Shown here: positions 22,826 through 36,000 of the stretch, piece by piece
How the letters are laid out: each line of letters begins with the position of its first letter
How positions within the stretch are numbered: the first letter of the stretch is position 1
Source of the DNA: Arenicola marina
Taxonomy: Eukaryota; Annelida; Polychaeta; Arenicolidae
Assembly (NCBI GenBank): GCA_964019135.1
Contig: OZ025260.1
Span: 37,863,373 to 37,927,372, forward strand
Direction: 5' to 3'
Length of the DNA: 64,000 bases
Program-made: the position numbers and the translations under genes
The notes under the pieces: model-generated
The model's database searches: none
Told to the model about the DNA's origin: nothing
What the model saw: only the letters and a program-made list of their open reading frames with translations

Positions 22826-25800
22826 ATGGATAACCAGATTGAAGAGACTGTCTATGGGACAGCCCAGGACGACTCTCATGTTATGTCCGAAAGGGTGCAG
22901 GCACTGGCTGCCAGCATCTATAAAGAATTTGAACGAATGATACAAATTTACGACGAAAATGTTGTTAAAGAACTTATGCCCCTGGTTGTAGGAATATTAG
23001 AAAATTTAGATCAGTCTTGTCAAGAAAAACAGGAAAACGATGTAGAACTTGAATTGTTGCGAGATGATAATGAACAGTTATTGACTCAATATGACAGGGA
23101 AAAGCAGCTGAGAAAAGGGGCTGAACAGGTTGGTGGATATTATTTCTACCTCTGGCAGAATAGTTCTACCTGTATTATTTGTGCTCAGCTGACTTTAATG
23201 TAATCAGCTTACTTTGAAGCAGAAAGTATTAAAGCTAGAGCTGTATTAAAATTATTAAAATTATGTTTTGATATTTATTTATTTTGATTATAAGTTAAGT
23301 CTATGGGAAAAGATATTGTCATATTCACTGGGTAACCAGTATCAGTGAAGCAGACTGGCAACTGAACTTTTTGTTAAAAAATATACTAACAATATTATCC
23401 CTTTAGTTATACATCGTATTTAACATGTGGCTCAGAGCAATGGTTTGAGTCTAAACCATCGCTGGTACCAAAACCTTCCGAGTTGCTTTGTGACTTTGTG
23501 ACTGCTGATCTCTGTATACTTGGGTTGGTTCTAAGAGGGGTCTACAGAATAGTTCAAATTTCATGGCTTCACCATGTTGATTACTTGTGACCTTATTTAT
23601 CAGTGATACACATTTAAGACAATTGTCTGGTCCCAACTTTGCTTAGCAACAGTCTCTTGATGCTTTAGACATTATGAAATGGTTTGAAACCACACATTAT
23701 TTATTGCTATGATAACATAAAGTAATATCACTAGATATTTGTAAACATGAAGATAAAACTCAGTTGCCAATTGGGTGACCAACTTTGCAGATACTGGTCA
23801 CCAGGGTATAAACCTAGCCCTGTTGCATGCCCCTCCCTGGCTTATCCGCTCTGGGGAGCGGGCCGGAGGGCCATGAAGCCAGTGTCGGTTGCGATTGTTG
23901 ATTTAAAAAACGGCACCCTTCGGCCGTCGATTGCAGAAAGTACAGAAACAAACGGTCCAAATCAATTTGTCAAGTTGTTCTTCATACCTTTATAGTTCCA
24001 AGGGCAATGAGATTGAAAACAAACAAAATCCACCACTTTTTGTACTGGTGAAAGTTTTCAACAACAATTTTCAACAACTCTCCCCGCCGCCATGTCGCTG
24101 TTACGTCACAGTTCTCGTCGATCTCCCGGCAGAGGGTGTTACGCTTACGCCATAGTCCTAGAAAAAATTGTGATGCGAGGAATGAGCTCCGTCTGCCGGG
24201 ATATACAAAGAGTTGTTGAAAATTGTTGTTGAAAACTTTCACCAGTACAAAAAGTGGTGGATTTTGTTTGTTTTCAATCTCATTGCCCTTGGAACTATAA
24301 AGGTATGAAGAACAACTTGCAATCAACGGCCGATGGGCGCTGATTTTTAAATCAATCTTTGAAACTTTACATGCTGGTTATGACAGACCTCAGAGGCTTC
24401 ATTATAGTCTAACAACCTGCCCTTGGTACCATGAATAGGGTGACACTACAGCTTTGGGATGCAATCTTGCAGTATCACCATTTACAATGTGGAAGCTGTA
24501 GCAATGTAACACCATAATTTCTGGTATATAAGTCACACTTTTTTTCGCACCTGAGGGGTGCGACTTATATATGGCCCAATTTGAAGTTTGTCTCTCAGAA
24601 CCCCTGCCCCTCCCCCTCTCTGGGTAACCCCTCCACCTCCCAAATTGGCCAACCAGGAGATCGGGAGTCGCCAATGCACCGTTGGTGCCTATCATAATCC
24701 AATCCAGCTGAAGAAGCCAATCACTCCGGCGTTGTTCCGATGCCCTGTCGCGCCTACCTGGTATCAAGTTTCTGTCTGGCCCACTTAGTCTAAGAGCTAA
24801 GCTAACTGTATCTAGTTACATCATTGACTGCCACTTCCCGAACCATGCCGCGACACTCTTTGAGTCAAGTCAAAATTGGTACCCTGACACCTCACTCCAC
24901 TCCCTCCCTACAAATGCAACACGGCTTCACTGACTATGCGAAGAGTTCGAGTACCCACCAAAGAACCATAGATCCGTCAGTTATTATGGCCTTTGACAAC
25001 GATCGCTGAGTTAAACGCAATTACCATCATTTACATATGTTTTGGAACACCCAAAAAATAATTACAAACCTGGGTGTTCCAAAACATACAGTCAAAAAAA
25101 TTAATTAATTTTGCAGCTGTTCCAAAACTTTGATTCTTTTTGTTTTGGATGGGGCGGGGGGGGGGGGGGTAGGGGGCTTGTACGGTCAGTCGGCCCAAAA
25201 GCTTCCGTAGCCGTAGCCACCACAGGATGCGTGTAAGGGGCAGGGTGGGGTAAGGTCAGCACACAGTATTTGGCTTCCTTGCTTCCTGTCAAACAAAGCC
25301 TGGCACGAGGGTAAGGGGACCGGTTGAGAAGGAGGGGGAGGGGTGGGGGGTGTCACAAACTTAGATTAGATTAGCGCAGATATAAAACAATGTATGCGAG
25401 TCGGGGGGAGCGGGTGGAAGGGGGTGCGGGGAGAGGCAATGGGTGGAGGTTGGTGCAGACAGAGCAATCAGGCAGCCCAGACATAAACAATGTACACGAG
25501 TCATGGGTGGGGGGGGGGGGGGAGAGGCAGACAAGTGCGCGACGCTGCCAGGGCCATGAAATCTGCTTTCTTGTTGTAGTGAATAAACTATTGAGACCGA
25601 TTTCAATGTTATATGTCTTCTATCTTCACGGCCGCGACTTAAATAAATAGACCTATTTTCGGAAAATTAGGGTGTTCTAAAACATTGATACAAAAAAATT
25701 ACCCACCATCTGTGGTGTTCCAAAACATACAGCCACAAAAAATAATAATTTTTTCCAAAATTGGGGGTGTTCCAAAACCTAGGGACATTTTTGGTGTTCC

Positions 25801-27053
25801 AAAACATACGTAAATGACGGTACATGCCATAATAGTTAACAATGGTTGGCACATGTCAGAATATCAAGTCCGGCTTCCATAAGGCAGAACTGTGGAAGTA
25901 CAAACTTCGAGGGGTTTGGTTTAGACACTTCAGACTGAGTGAGGAGGGCAGTGATAATTCATCACAATAATAAACGCAAATTTGCAGTGCTTTGTAGGTT
26001 GTCTACATTTACAAATCACCCATAACATAACATTATTTCAACCGCATGGTCATGCACACAGTGCTTCGACATGTGTGCAAATCTCACACCAAAGGTGCGA
26101 CTTATACACTGATGCGATTTACATACAGCTCAAGTCTAAATATTTCTCAAAATCGGTGGGTGCGACTTATACACTCGTGCGACTTATACCCCGGAAATTA
26201 TGGTACTTGATTTAATTAAAAATAGTATATGTTTTATCTATTTTTAGAAATATTTAGAATTTGAGGATTCCAATGATGTAGAGAAGAGAGAGCTACAATC
26301 AAAAGTTGAAAGCCTTGAAACCTCTGTGCGAATGTTTGAGCTTAAGGCTAAAAATGCACAAGACCATGGTAAGTAAAGTTTGTTTTCTTCACCAGTGTTG
26401 TGAGAAACGTTGCTCCTATTGCAGTAATTGTAGCTTAATATTCACTCAATATTGTGGCAGTAGACTTCTAGATTGCTGAAAAATAAAAATTCCAATTAAG
26501 ATCAGTTGCCATGAGGGAAACTATTTTTAACAAAAGCAATGCCTTTTGATCTGAAATACATATCGGTATATATATTTAAGAGTCAGTAATTTTTATTGAG
26601 TGAAAAGGGTGAGGCCTGAAGATTTTCTCTTGGTACTTACTGGTAATGAGCTTGAAATATAATTTTTTCACAGTAACGAGGTTAGATGAGAAAGAATCGG
26701 AAATGAAGAAAGAATATTCAAAACTTCATGATCGATACACTGAGGTAAGTTACCACATAGTATTAGAATATATGCTTATACAATGGTCCCAGCCTTATTT
26801 GACTCCTCCATCATGCGACCAAACAAAACATGTGGATCACGACCAGATATGTTAGACATCTACTGATACTGATATTTATTTTATGATCTGATTGATGAAA
26901 TGAGGGAACAATGTGTTGAAGAAACAAATTGTTGAACCCTCTGACTTTTGTCTCTTTATAGTTATTTCGAACCCATATGGACTATATGGAGCGGACAAAG
27001 CTCTTTATGGGAGGTGACAAAATACTGGAGTCTGGTGTCAGTCCACGTGGCAG
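22826..27053 (+). CDS. JIP exons 1-4: RH1 domain and first coiled coil
   Basis: These exons encode residues 1-195. Residues of about 15-100 ([20 protein letters not shown] onwards) are the RH1 domain, which in this family contacts motor proteins (kinesin heavy chain, dynein light intermediate chain). The rest is heptad-rich coil ending [18 protein letters not shown]. The ATG at 22826 is in CCAAGATGG, a strong context. Intron 1 (3.1 kb) is filled with repeats, including the long-arm element at 23893-24357 and the element at 25022-25822. Confidence 0.93.
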
Positions 27054-30000
27054 GTAATATTATCATATTTATTTGTTTGGAGGGATCTGTTGGCTATTGA
27101 GCTCTATTCACCTAATAATATAATTAGATATGATAGATAGATATCTCTCCTGAGAAAAAAAAAGATAACAAGCCAATGGCCAATGTGTACAAACATCAAA
27201 CTAGGCGCTGTTACTATTGCACAGAACATGTTATCATTAGTCTTCAGTGATATGATGAAAGCATTGATTGGCGAGTATTTATTGGAAACATTTCTTGCAC
27301 TGTCGGTAGCTTATCTGCATAATGTACCAGTAGTTTGATAGTTGTATTAATGATGATATTAGGTCACTGAGTTTTGATAACAATGGGGTCACCCCGTGGA
27401 CGAGGCACATTCAGCTATGGTCGAGTGTGCGCTGCCAGGCCAGTCCAAGCGGCCGGTGCGTGGTTCGAACCCCAGAACTGGCTCCTGATCTACCTTGACC
27501 CTTTTTATTGTCGCTATTTGACCTACACAGAGGTTAAAACGTCCTACTTAAACCAATCACCCGATGCCCGCAAGCCGGCGTTCACTTTAACCGCCGAATG
27601 TTTCCCAGGGGCGGCTTCCAGATGCCGGTGCTGCGCCCTGTCGGCATGAACGTCATCTACGACGGCGTTCAGTCGCCCACCAAGACCGGAAGTAGTCCGC
27701 CGTCTTACAACGCCGGGTCGCCGTCGCGCGCCCTGGAGGGCCACTCGAGTCTGCGCAGTGAGCTGCGCGACATGGAGAAGGGCGAGGCGGAGAACTGCAA
27801 GGCCAGCAAGGAGATGCGCAACAAGAGCATTGACACGGGCACCAAGACTGAGACCTCCGAGAAGGAACAGGTTACTGACAGCATCCAGGTCCACGAGAGG
27901 AGCACAGGCACCAGTGAGTTGTAACCCTTACATCCTTCGTTCAGTTTGCTTCGGTGAAAGTAAAGAGAATCGATAATGTTATGCAACACGGCTACCGTCA
28001 TTTAAAAGATGTCGTGTTTTTCTCTCGTTTTACAGTTTATAGTTGGTATGTGTTTTTACCTCGGCGACCTTTGAAGCGACTTTTGTTTTGCTTGTCTCAG
28101 TCTATCAATGCGATATCCGTTTGAGGAAGTTAATTGAATTTTTTTTGAAAACGCATGCTTTGGAAGTTCTGTTTTTGGAGCCTGTGCCGTTCAGTCGTCC
28201 CCTTTTCTACAAAATATTGCATCTGTGCATGCTTATGTTTGTTGCTTATTAAAACCTGTATGGCCAAAAATATTTAGCAAGTAGTTCGGGTAGTTTATGT
28301 GCTTTATGGTATATTTGATACCTATTTGCTAGACTGTCGCATGTGAACGATTGTATCTGACCCGTGTTCATGTCTGTGACAGTCACCACTGTTTGTTGTT
28401 GCGGAGACCAAATTTATGGTTTTCATTATTTCTTGTTTTTTTCTTTCCTACCAATGCCCACTTCCCCGTTGTGTTATAAACTCGGCACATGCGACCAGAA
28501 TCAGACACTAAAGAAACATCTGTGGAAGGAAAGGACACTTCTACAAAGACTAGCGAATCGGATTCTGCACTGCTTTTTGTCGACGATATAACGAACAGAA
28601 CACCTAGTTCCGATACCATTCCGACATCATCATCACCTAAGCCACCCAGTAAAAGTAGCGGTAGTGTTCGCGACAGTGACGCTCTAAGCAATTCTCAAGA
28701 CGCGAGTGATGAGGGCAGCTCGACTCTAGTTGAGGCCAGAGTCAGAGATGCAGACATTACCAGAGATTATTCGCTGATTGGTCGTGAGGAGTTAGCTGAC
28801 ATCATTAGTAATTCTGAACCCGGTGAGTCGGTTGCTACGCAACGTATAACCATCATCGACTGGTTCCTTGTTTCAGCGCTAGCATTACATAGCTGCCTGC
28901 ATGACTTCGCTTAAGAGCTACTTTTTCGCTTATGTCCATAGAAATGATACAGTTGTGGTATTTAAGTGTGTTCCCAGGCGAAAGTTAACCCCATTTTCTA
29001 GTGCATAGTAAATGTTTCTTTTTGTTTTATTACAAAATTATCCTGCATTTACGTGGCTAATATTAATTTTTAAGCTTGTTTGTGTTGAATGTTGTAGTTT
29101 TGCTAATATTTCTCCTGCATGTTTGACATTTGTATTTATGTAGCTAGCCTATCCTTATGGAATTCATGTTATCTGGTTTTCCGCACGAAGCTCGATGTTG
29201 TGCTCAAGTACCAAAGTTAACTGGTGTTACTATGCTCGAAGGTGACACAATGATGTCTCCAGAGCTTGATGACCTAGGCACCAGCCTCTCGGATCAGGCC
29301 CACTCGTCGCCTGTACGGATTGCCGGAGCAAGGTCAGTGACGTCAAGATCTTGACCTAGTTAATTTATCAGTAGCATAATATGTCATCAGCTGTTTGAAA
29401 TTTTAACATGTAGGGGGAAGAATACATATTTCCCGTTTTTTGCGTCATCTCCTTTGCCCATACGGCCGATGCTGTGCAAAGGTGGCCTGTGACAATGCTT
29501 CGCTATTCGTCTTTTAAGCTTAAGATATTTTTTAAATGCAGTGCCAAAAACTAATCTGCCTTTGTAAATGCGATAACTTCTTTAACATGAAGCTTCATAA
29601 ATAATGGTAGCGCATTTTCAAATTTATTATTTGACCCCCCGGAGGAAAAACTGAATCTTATCTCCAAGTCGTTATACAGTAGGTCAGAAGGTATATGTAT
29701 TGTTTTTTTGAAATATTTATTTGGCCTGCACTATGCATAACGAGTCTTGACCTGGTAGGAAATGTCTTCTTTGATCTCCAGTAGGAAGAACGAATCGTCC
29801 CTGTTTGACGAGCTGTCGAGCCGCGACTCTGAAGCGCTCGGTGACATCGACGACGGATGTGACATCACAGGTACGCAACTGCACATGCTGGGCGCGGGGG
29901 GTTGTGGGAGACTTTACAGGTCTATTAAATCCAGTGGACTACAGTTTTATCTTCGCCGTCGCCTGATCGTCCCGTTGATGTTAGGTACAAAAACCTTGTA

Positions 30001-33000
30001 TCATTTAAAAAAATCCTATTGTATTTAAACATGAATAATGTTTAACAATAAATGGCTCATTTGCCAAAAGTACCTCGGCTACAATAATAGGTAAAAGGCA
30101 AGCCAAAGTAGACCGGCGACATTCGCCTGGTGTATTTATTGGGCCAGTTTGTGATCTGGGTTAACGTGTGATATATTAATGAGAAACAAACCTGGCACTC
30201 TCGCTTGTTCGTCATTGCCTCAAGGAAAAGTCGTCCTCCCCGGAGAATATTCGTCGTCGGGTCAGTTGTGGAAAGAATGGATTATTCGACTTATCAATTT
30301 AATTGCAATTTGCTGTGATGCATCAGTGTCAGCCTATGTCTAGCTGCTCAAGGACACCGCCTGTTCCGATCATTGCGAGCTTGATGTTGTTGTTAGTATG
30401 CATGTAGTAGACGTTCTGTTGAGACTATTACCGATATAAAGGATTGAGGGTGGGCTTCTGATACAACTGCTGTTGTCATGTTTTTTTTAATGTTATTTAC
30501 CCCCCAGAAGCAAGAACGTGTATTGAGATAACACTATTTATCATTATGGAAGCAAAAAGATTTAATAAGCACTTGTAACATTTAGGTTTAGGGTTTCGAA
30601 ACTGGCCGAAGTGTATAAATTTGATAGGGGGAAGGGAGTACTTGATCTTAGCTCGATACGACTTATGTGTAGTTGAAGTACTTTGTACCGCAGCTCGTTT
30701 ATAGAAAATTATATTTATTCGGCTGTGTAAAATACTGGGGCGGTCTCACTGCTGCAAGTTCTTCTACTTTTTGTCTTGTTTGCCTGTTTAACGATGTTCG
30801 TCGTGGGTTGGGTGGGTTGTTTAGAACCAGGTCTTTTGTATGTCCTGTTTTTTCGGGGCTTTATATCATATTTTATCATGTATTAATCCTAAAGGAATGT
30901 TACTTTCCGTGATCACTTCTCGATCTGCATGTGTGTAGAAGTACTGAGGTTACTTTGTACTATTTCTTCCATGTTGATCTTATTTTATTTCCGTTTGTAA
31001 TTTTGGCGACCACAACAGATGCTAATGACTCTGAGGACAAGTTGTCCAGTGGTATGACCGTCCTAGTGTATCTGATGGCGCGGCTTGGTCATAATCCTCG
31101 CCACTGTTCTTACGGTGCTATTAGTTTGTCCTTGACCCTTTCGCTCGGGTGATGACGTCTTTAGTCCTTGACCTTTCACTCGGGTGATGACGTTTGTCCC
31201 TGATAAGTCTTTTTTTTCGCTTTTAAAATCGCTTTGCAGGCACATAAGTTTTACAACTTACGTCATATTCGTTTCTATGTTATCAGCATAGCAAACAACA
31301 CATTGTTGATCTGTATGGGTACATGTGCCGTATCGACGTATCATGTTTTTAAATTTGCTTCCTTTCGGAATGCGACTTCATTTGTTTGACGAAGTGATTA
31401 ATTTGTTTCGCCGTGTTCCCCCTATCTCTTGATATTTGGAAGACCCAGTGGCTGTCCTATGTCATTTTAGCTGTGTTGCTATGTGACATATCCTCCTTTG
31501 ATGAGTTCATCCCTGTTACAATTAGCTTGTGATTAGGATTTAATTGTTGGCAGTTTTGATTCCTATAAATGTCGTATTTTTCAAAAAATGTCTAGAGACT
31601 GTTGTGGTAATGCGTATGTTGCCCATGGTACAGAGGGAGACAAAGAACATCGCCGACTGGCTTTTAAAATCTTCTCCAGTTATCCACAACACCATTCAAT
31701 AATGGAAAGGTATCGGGGCGGAATCTTTCTGCTTGGCAGCTGTGCAATGTTCTGAGTTTCACTCTGTATGATGAGTACCGGTACATGTACCATGCCATAT
31801 AGCGTATTCTAGCTTGATGCAATTTTGAATAACCCTCTGAATTTACTAAAATCGGTGACTGGTGTTTTTGCTAAGCATCCCAATAGCATGTTGTACGTTT
31901 ACCGTTGTGAATGGCCAGCAGATGTGGTGAGGGGCGTAGTATAACGCCTACGGAGAGTGAAAAGACAGAGTGAACTTCTAGAGGCACGTGCTTTGGGCAT
32001 TTCGCTGTATATATGTCTGTAATGTGCCACGGTTAGCCTATAGCCATACATAGGCGGCGGGGTAGCCTTGCAGTGTAGCTTGCACAAAGGCATAGATGTT
32101 TTCGTAAGGTCGTCGACGTCTTTTTGTATATCATTCTTAGGCCGCTCTGTATAAAGTCTTGCCAAGGTGTTCAGTATATTACTTAATTGTGGCCATTGTA
32201 ACAATCGTAGCCTTTGTCTTATGACTTTTATGAAAATCTGTTATTTCGTATGGAGTTATTTCATGTCAACAGTGTCTGTTTTAGATTAATAAAAATGGTG
32301 ACTACGCATGTTATATTAACAACTTTTCACTAAAAAGTGTGAAAAGAGCCTTTAGAAAAATGCTGTCGTTTCTGCATTGACATGTATGGTAAAATTGATC
32401 TGGGAGGCACAGCATAATAATTTCATATGCCCTACTTAAAACGTATGTCTTTTTTTTTCCTTTCATCACAGTCAGTGACAATTTCTTCGGTAAGGACATA
32501 ACTGTGTTCTTGTCACTTAAGTGTCATTTGGTTGATGGCTGCCTGTGCCAGACAATGGACAGTCGGCTTTGTGGGGTGTCTAGCTGGCTAGGCCTTCTGA
32601 GTTTCCTGGTCTCCTTACTGTGATATGCGCGACACTTTTCCTTCTTCGCTCTCTATTCTAGCCGCATAACGACGTCGTTGTTTCGCACCCGACAACCTTG
32701 TGTTGTTCGTCCTCTCAGTCACTTTCACACATCCTATGTGGGATGTACACTGATTTCGCGGAAAGATCTCAGTCACTTTCACACATCCTATGTGGGATGT
32801 ACACTGACTTCATGGATAGATCTCAGTCACTTTTACACATCCAATGTGGGATGTAGAATGACTTCATGCAGTGACCGTTTACCTATCCAAGAACAACTTG
32901 AAGTAAACAAAATAAGGGGAACCAATAATTACATATAGGTGAAAATGCATGATTGTACCCAGCAGAAACGTCAAATCATTATACTCTTCATGAACATTAC

Positions 33001-36000
33001 CATTTGTCTGGTACAGGTGTTTTGTTTCCGTCAAACTTGTCCCAACTATGGGGAAATAAGGCGAACCTTGTCTCGTCCTAACTTTTCTGCTTCGTCTGCT
33101 GATGTTTAAATTTGTTTTATAAATGATAGCTTGATGTCTGTCTCTGCTTCTCCCTTGACTGATGACTGATATGGATTGCCCCTTTTCTTGGTCACAATGC
33201 TTACCATCTATGTGTCGCGACCATGTATTTAACATGACTGACATATATAATCTCCCTGGATCTGCTTAAAAACTATACTTATAGGTGTTCACAGTGTGTA
33301 TAGCGAAGATGATGCGTAATAACATTGAATGTGTTTATACACTAGATAACAGTCCGAAGCCTCACGATCCTGTGTTCCTCTTGCGTTCTCATTTGACATG
33401 TACTTCTGTATTATCGCGCAGGAATGAGTAAAGAAGTCGAGAATCTAATCCTGGAGAATACAGAGCTGTTGGCAACGAAGTAAGTCTCGTCTTTGAACTG
33501 ACGCTCATTACTTCTGCCAAATAATACCTCAGATGTGAAATGGGAAATGAAATTTCATTTTACTACAGACCGTTATGAGACCGTGTTGTTAAAAACTAAG
33601 TTTCCTCAGTCACGAATAAGTCTTAATGTCTTAAGTCTTAATGTTCGCCTTGCAGTGGTAAACTTAATTCATCAAATAATTATGTCATACGAACAATTTT
33701 TGTCATTCGTTACTTTTGATGGCAATATATGTACCGACTTGAAACATTAACGCAGCACTTTGCACGTTTCTCGTAAAGACATTTCCAAATATATGTTAAC
33801 GAAATCCTTATCATCTGTGAAAATAATCGTTCAACGCTATACCACGTCCAGTTTGATATTGGCTAACGGCATGATACTTAATTAAGTCATGAGTATTTTG
33901 TACCTACCCTACTAATTTGGCAGTAATCGGACCCTCCCACTTTGTATCATAATAGGAATGGATTGTATTTATCTCACTAATATGATGTCATACGTGACGT
34001 TAACACAACGTCATGGTGTTGAGCGCTCACTGTCCCGGTGTGACTCCCATGAATGCCTTTACTCTGTTCTAGGAATGCACTGAATGTTGTCAAAGATGAC
34101 CTCATTGCAAAGGTCGATGAACTCTCCAGGTAATAGTTGTAGCTGCCCAGACATAAATTTCGGTAAACGAAAGTAGCTACAGTCGCCCCCTCGTGACCAA
34201 AGCTGGGACAGGAAGTTAGTACTGGTAACTCGTAAGGAGGAAAAGGTCGTCTGCGACGCCATAGAGGTAATGGCGGTCTGCGGCTGACAGGACGTTCATA
34301 CTGTAGGGAAGCCAGGTAGAGTATTCGTGTAGCAGATAGAAATTCGTGTTTTGTGATGGCAGATGGCAGTTGGACCCAACGTAAGTCAAATACTAGGCAA
34401 TTACTTCACCCAGGCATGCAGCGTTAAACATAAAGGCTAGAGAATAACTTTGTGCGTGTTATGAAATTTAGTGGTATTGTCAAACCCAGACGGTTCTGAA
34501 AGAAGCGTTTTACTCTTGACTTTCGATGGAATCAAATTGATTCACATTCTGAAGACATAATGTTCATAAGACGAATAGTTCCCTTTTGATGACAGCGAAC
34601 ATATGCGCAATAGGAAATGCAGTTTGGTTTAGGCTAACGTAAGGTTGATTTTGTGATGCATGGCAGACATAAGCGCTTGAGGGCAAGTTCGACTTGGGCC
34701 ATATGATGACATCATATAAGGTAAGAGGCGTGTTCCATCTTTTGTGACATCATGGCATGCCTTTCGCATGAAGTGTTTACTAACCATAACGTAATCAACT
34801 GAGTTTATTGCTGAAAGGTTAATGACTGATTCAGGGCCAGATTTACGGAGGAAAGTGAGGAATATATTCCCGTGGTACTACGAAGGTAAGTTGCGCACAG
34901 AAGGATAACGTAAGTATTTCGAGTCCATAGAACAGTAACATTTGGTCGTAAGTATAAAGTGGGAGAGGAAACTGTACTTGTCCTTCAATATGAAGGTTAA
35001 ATAGATCGCCATATAGCGAAGAAGGTAGTGTATATGTCTGCTAAATGTCAATATGCTTTCTATAAAGATTAATTGTAACTGATATGTAATTTTTCCCGTT
35101 TACAATCCATACTTTTATTTATTTATTCACACCAGGAAGCACATGATCAAATTGTTGGTAGGCTCCTCGCTTGTAAGTAGACTGTAACCAGTTTTCTTAA
35201 ATATTACATTTTCTGAACACATTAATTAGTTTTAGTAATTGATAGAACAGGATACCAACCCACTTTTACCAGCTTCCTTGCTGACACTGCCCCTCTTGCT
35301 TGTCCTCAGCGAGCAGGAGATTCTGCGGGAGGAGATCAGCTCGCTGCAGACTGCCAAGGAGAAACTCAAGAAGAGAGTGACGGAGCTCGAGGAAGAAGTC
35401 AAGAAGGCCAGAGAGGAGCTCGAGAAAGAAAAGACTAAAAAGTCGGCGGAAGGAGGAGAGGATGAGGTCAGTAACAAGACGAAGGAAAAGGCGCAGGTCG
35501 CGAGTAAAGTTAAAAGTTAATGTTACCAATGGTAAGGGATATCGTCTTTTGCTCCTTTTCTCTTTCGGTCACCTCAGAGAATATTTGAATCATGGCTTTT
35601 GATCGTCGGTATCGAGCCATAATATCAATCTGTTGCACCCTAAGACAATAATATCTCTCCCTGCATTGCGGCGATGCAAGAAAACCCCCACCAACATAAC
35701 GTAGGCGCCATAGTTAGAATCACACTGTGTCTGGAGCGTTAAACCGTTGCGTTGCCTGGCAACAGGGAGACGTTCCCATGGCACAGCGGAAGCGCTTCAC
35801 GCGCGTGGAGATGGCGCGCGTGCTGATGGAGCGCAACCAGTACAAGGAGCGGCTGATGGAGCTCCAGGAGGCCGTCAGGTGGACCGAGATGATCCGGGCC
35901 TCCAGGGAACACCCGGAGCTGGCGCAGGAACCCAAGAAGAAGGGATCTATATGGAACTTGTAAGTACATACTGTCGGCGGGGTGTTCGCTTTGCTCTGGC

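Noticed and set aside
27544-27894. Minus-strand frame of 116 codons opposite JIP exon 5
   Set aside because: Antisense shadow of a conserved, GC-rich coding exon.
29209-31051. Doubt whether the short JIP exons 7-9 are real
   Set aside because: All three join in phase with exons 6 and 10, and the exon 9-10 junction recreates the conserved GM-EVENLI stretch, so I kept them.
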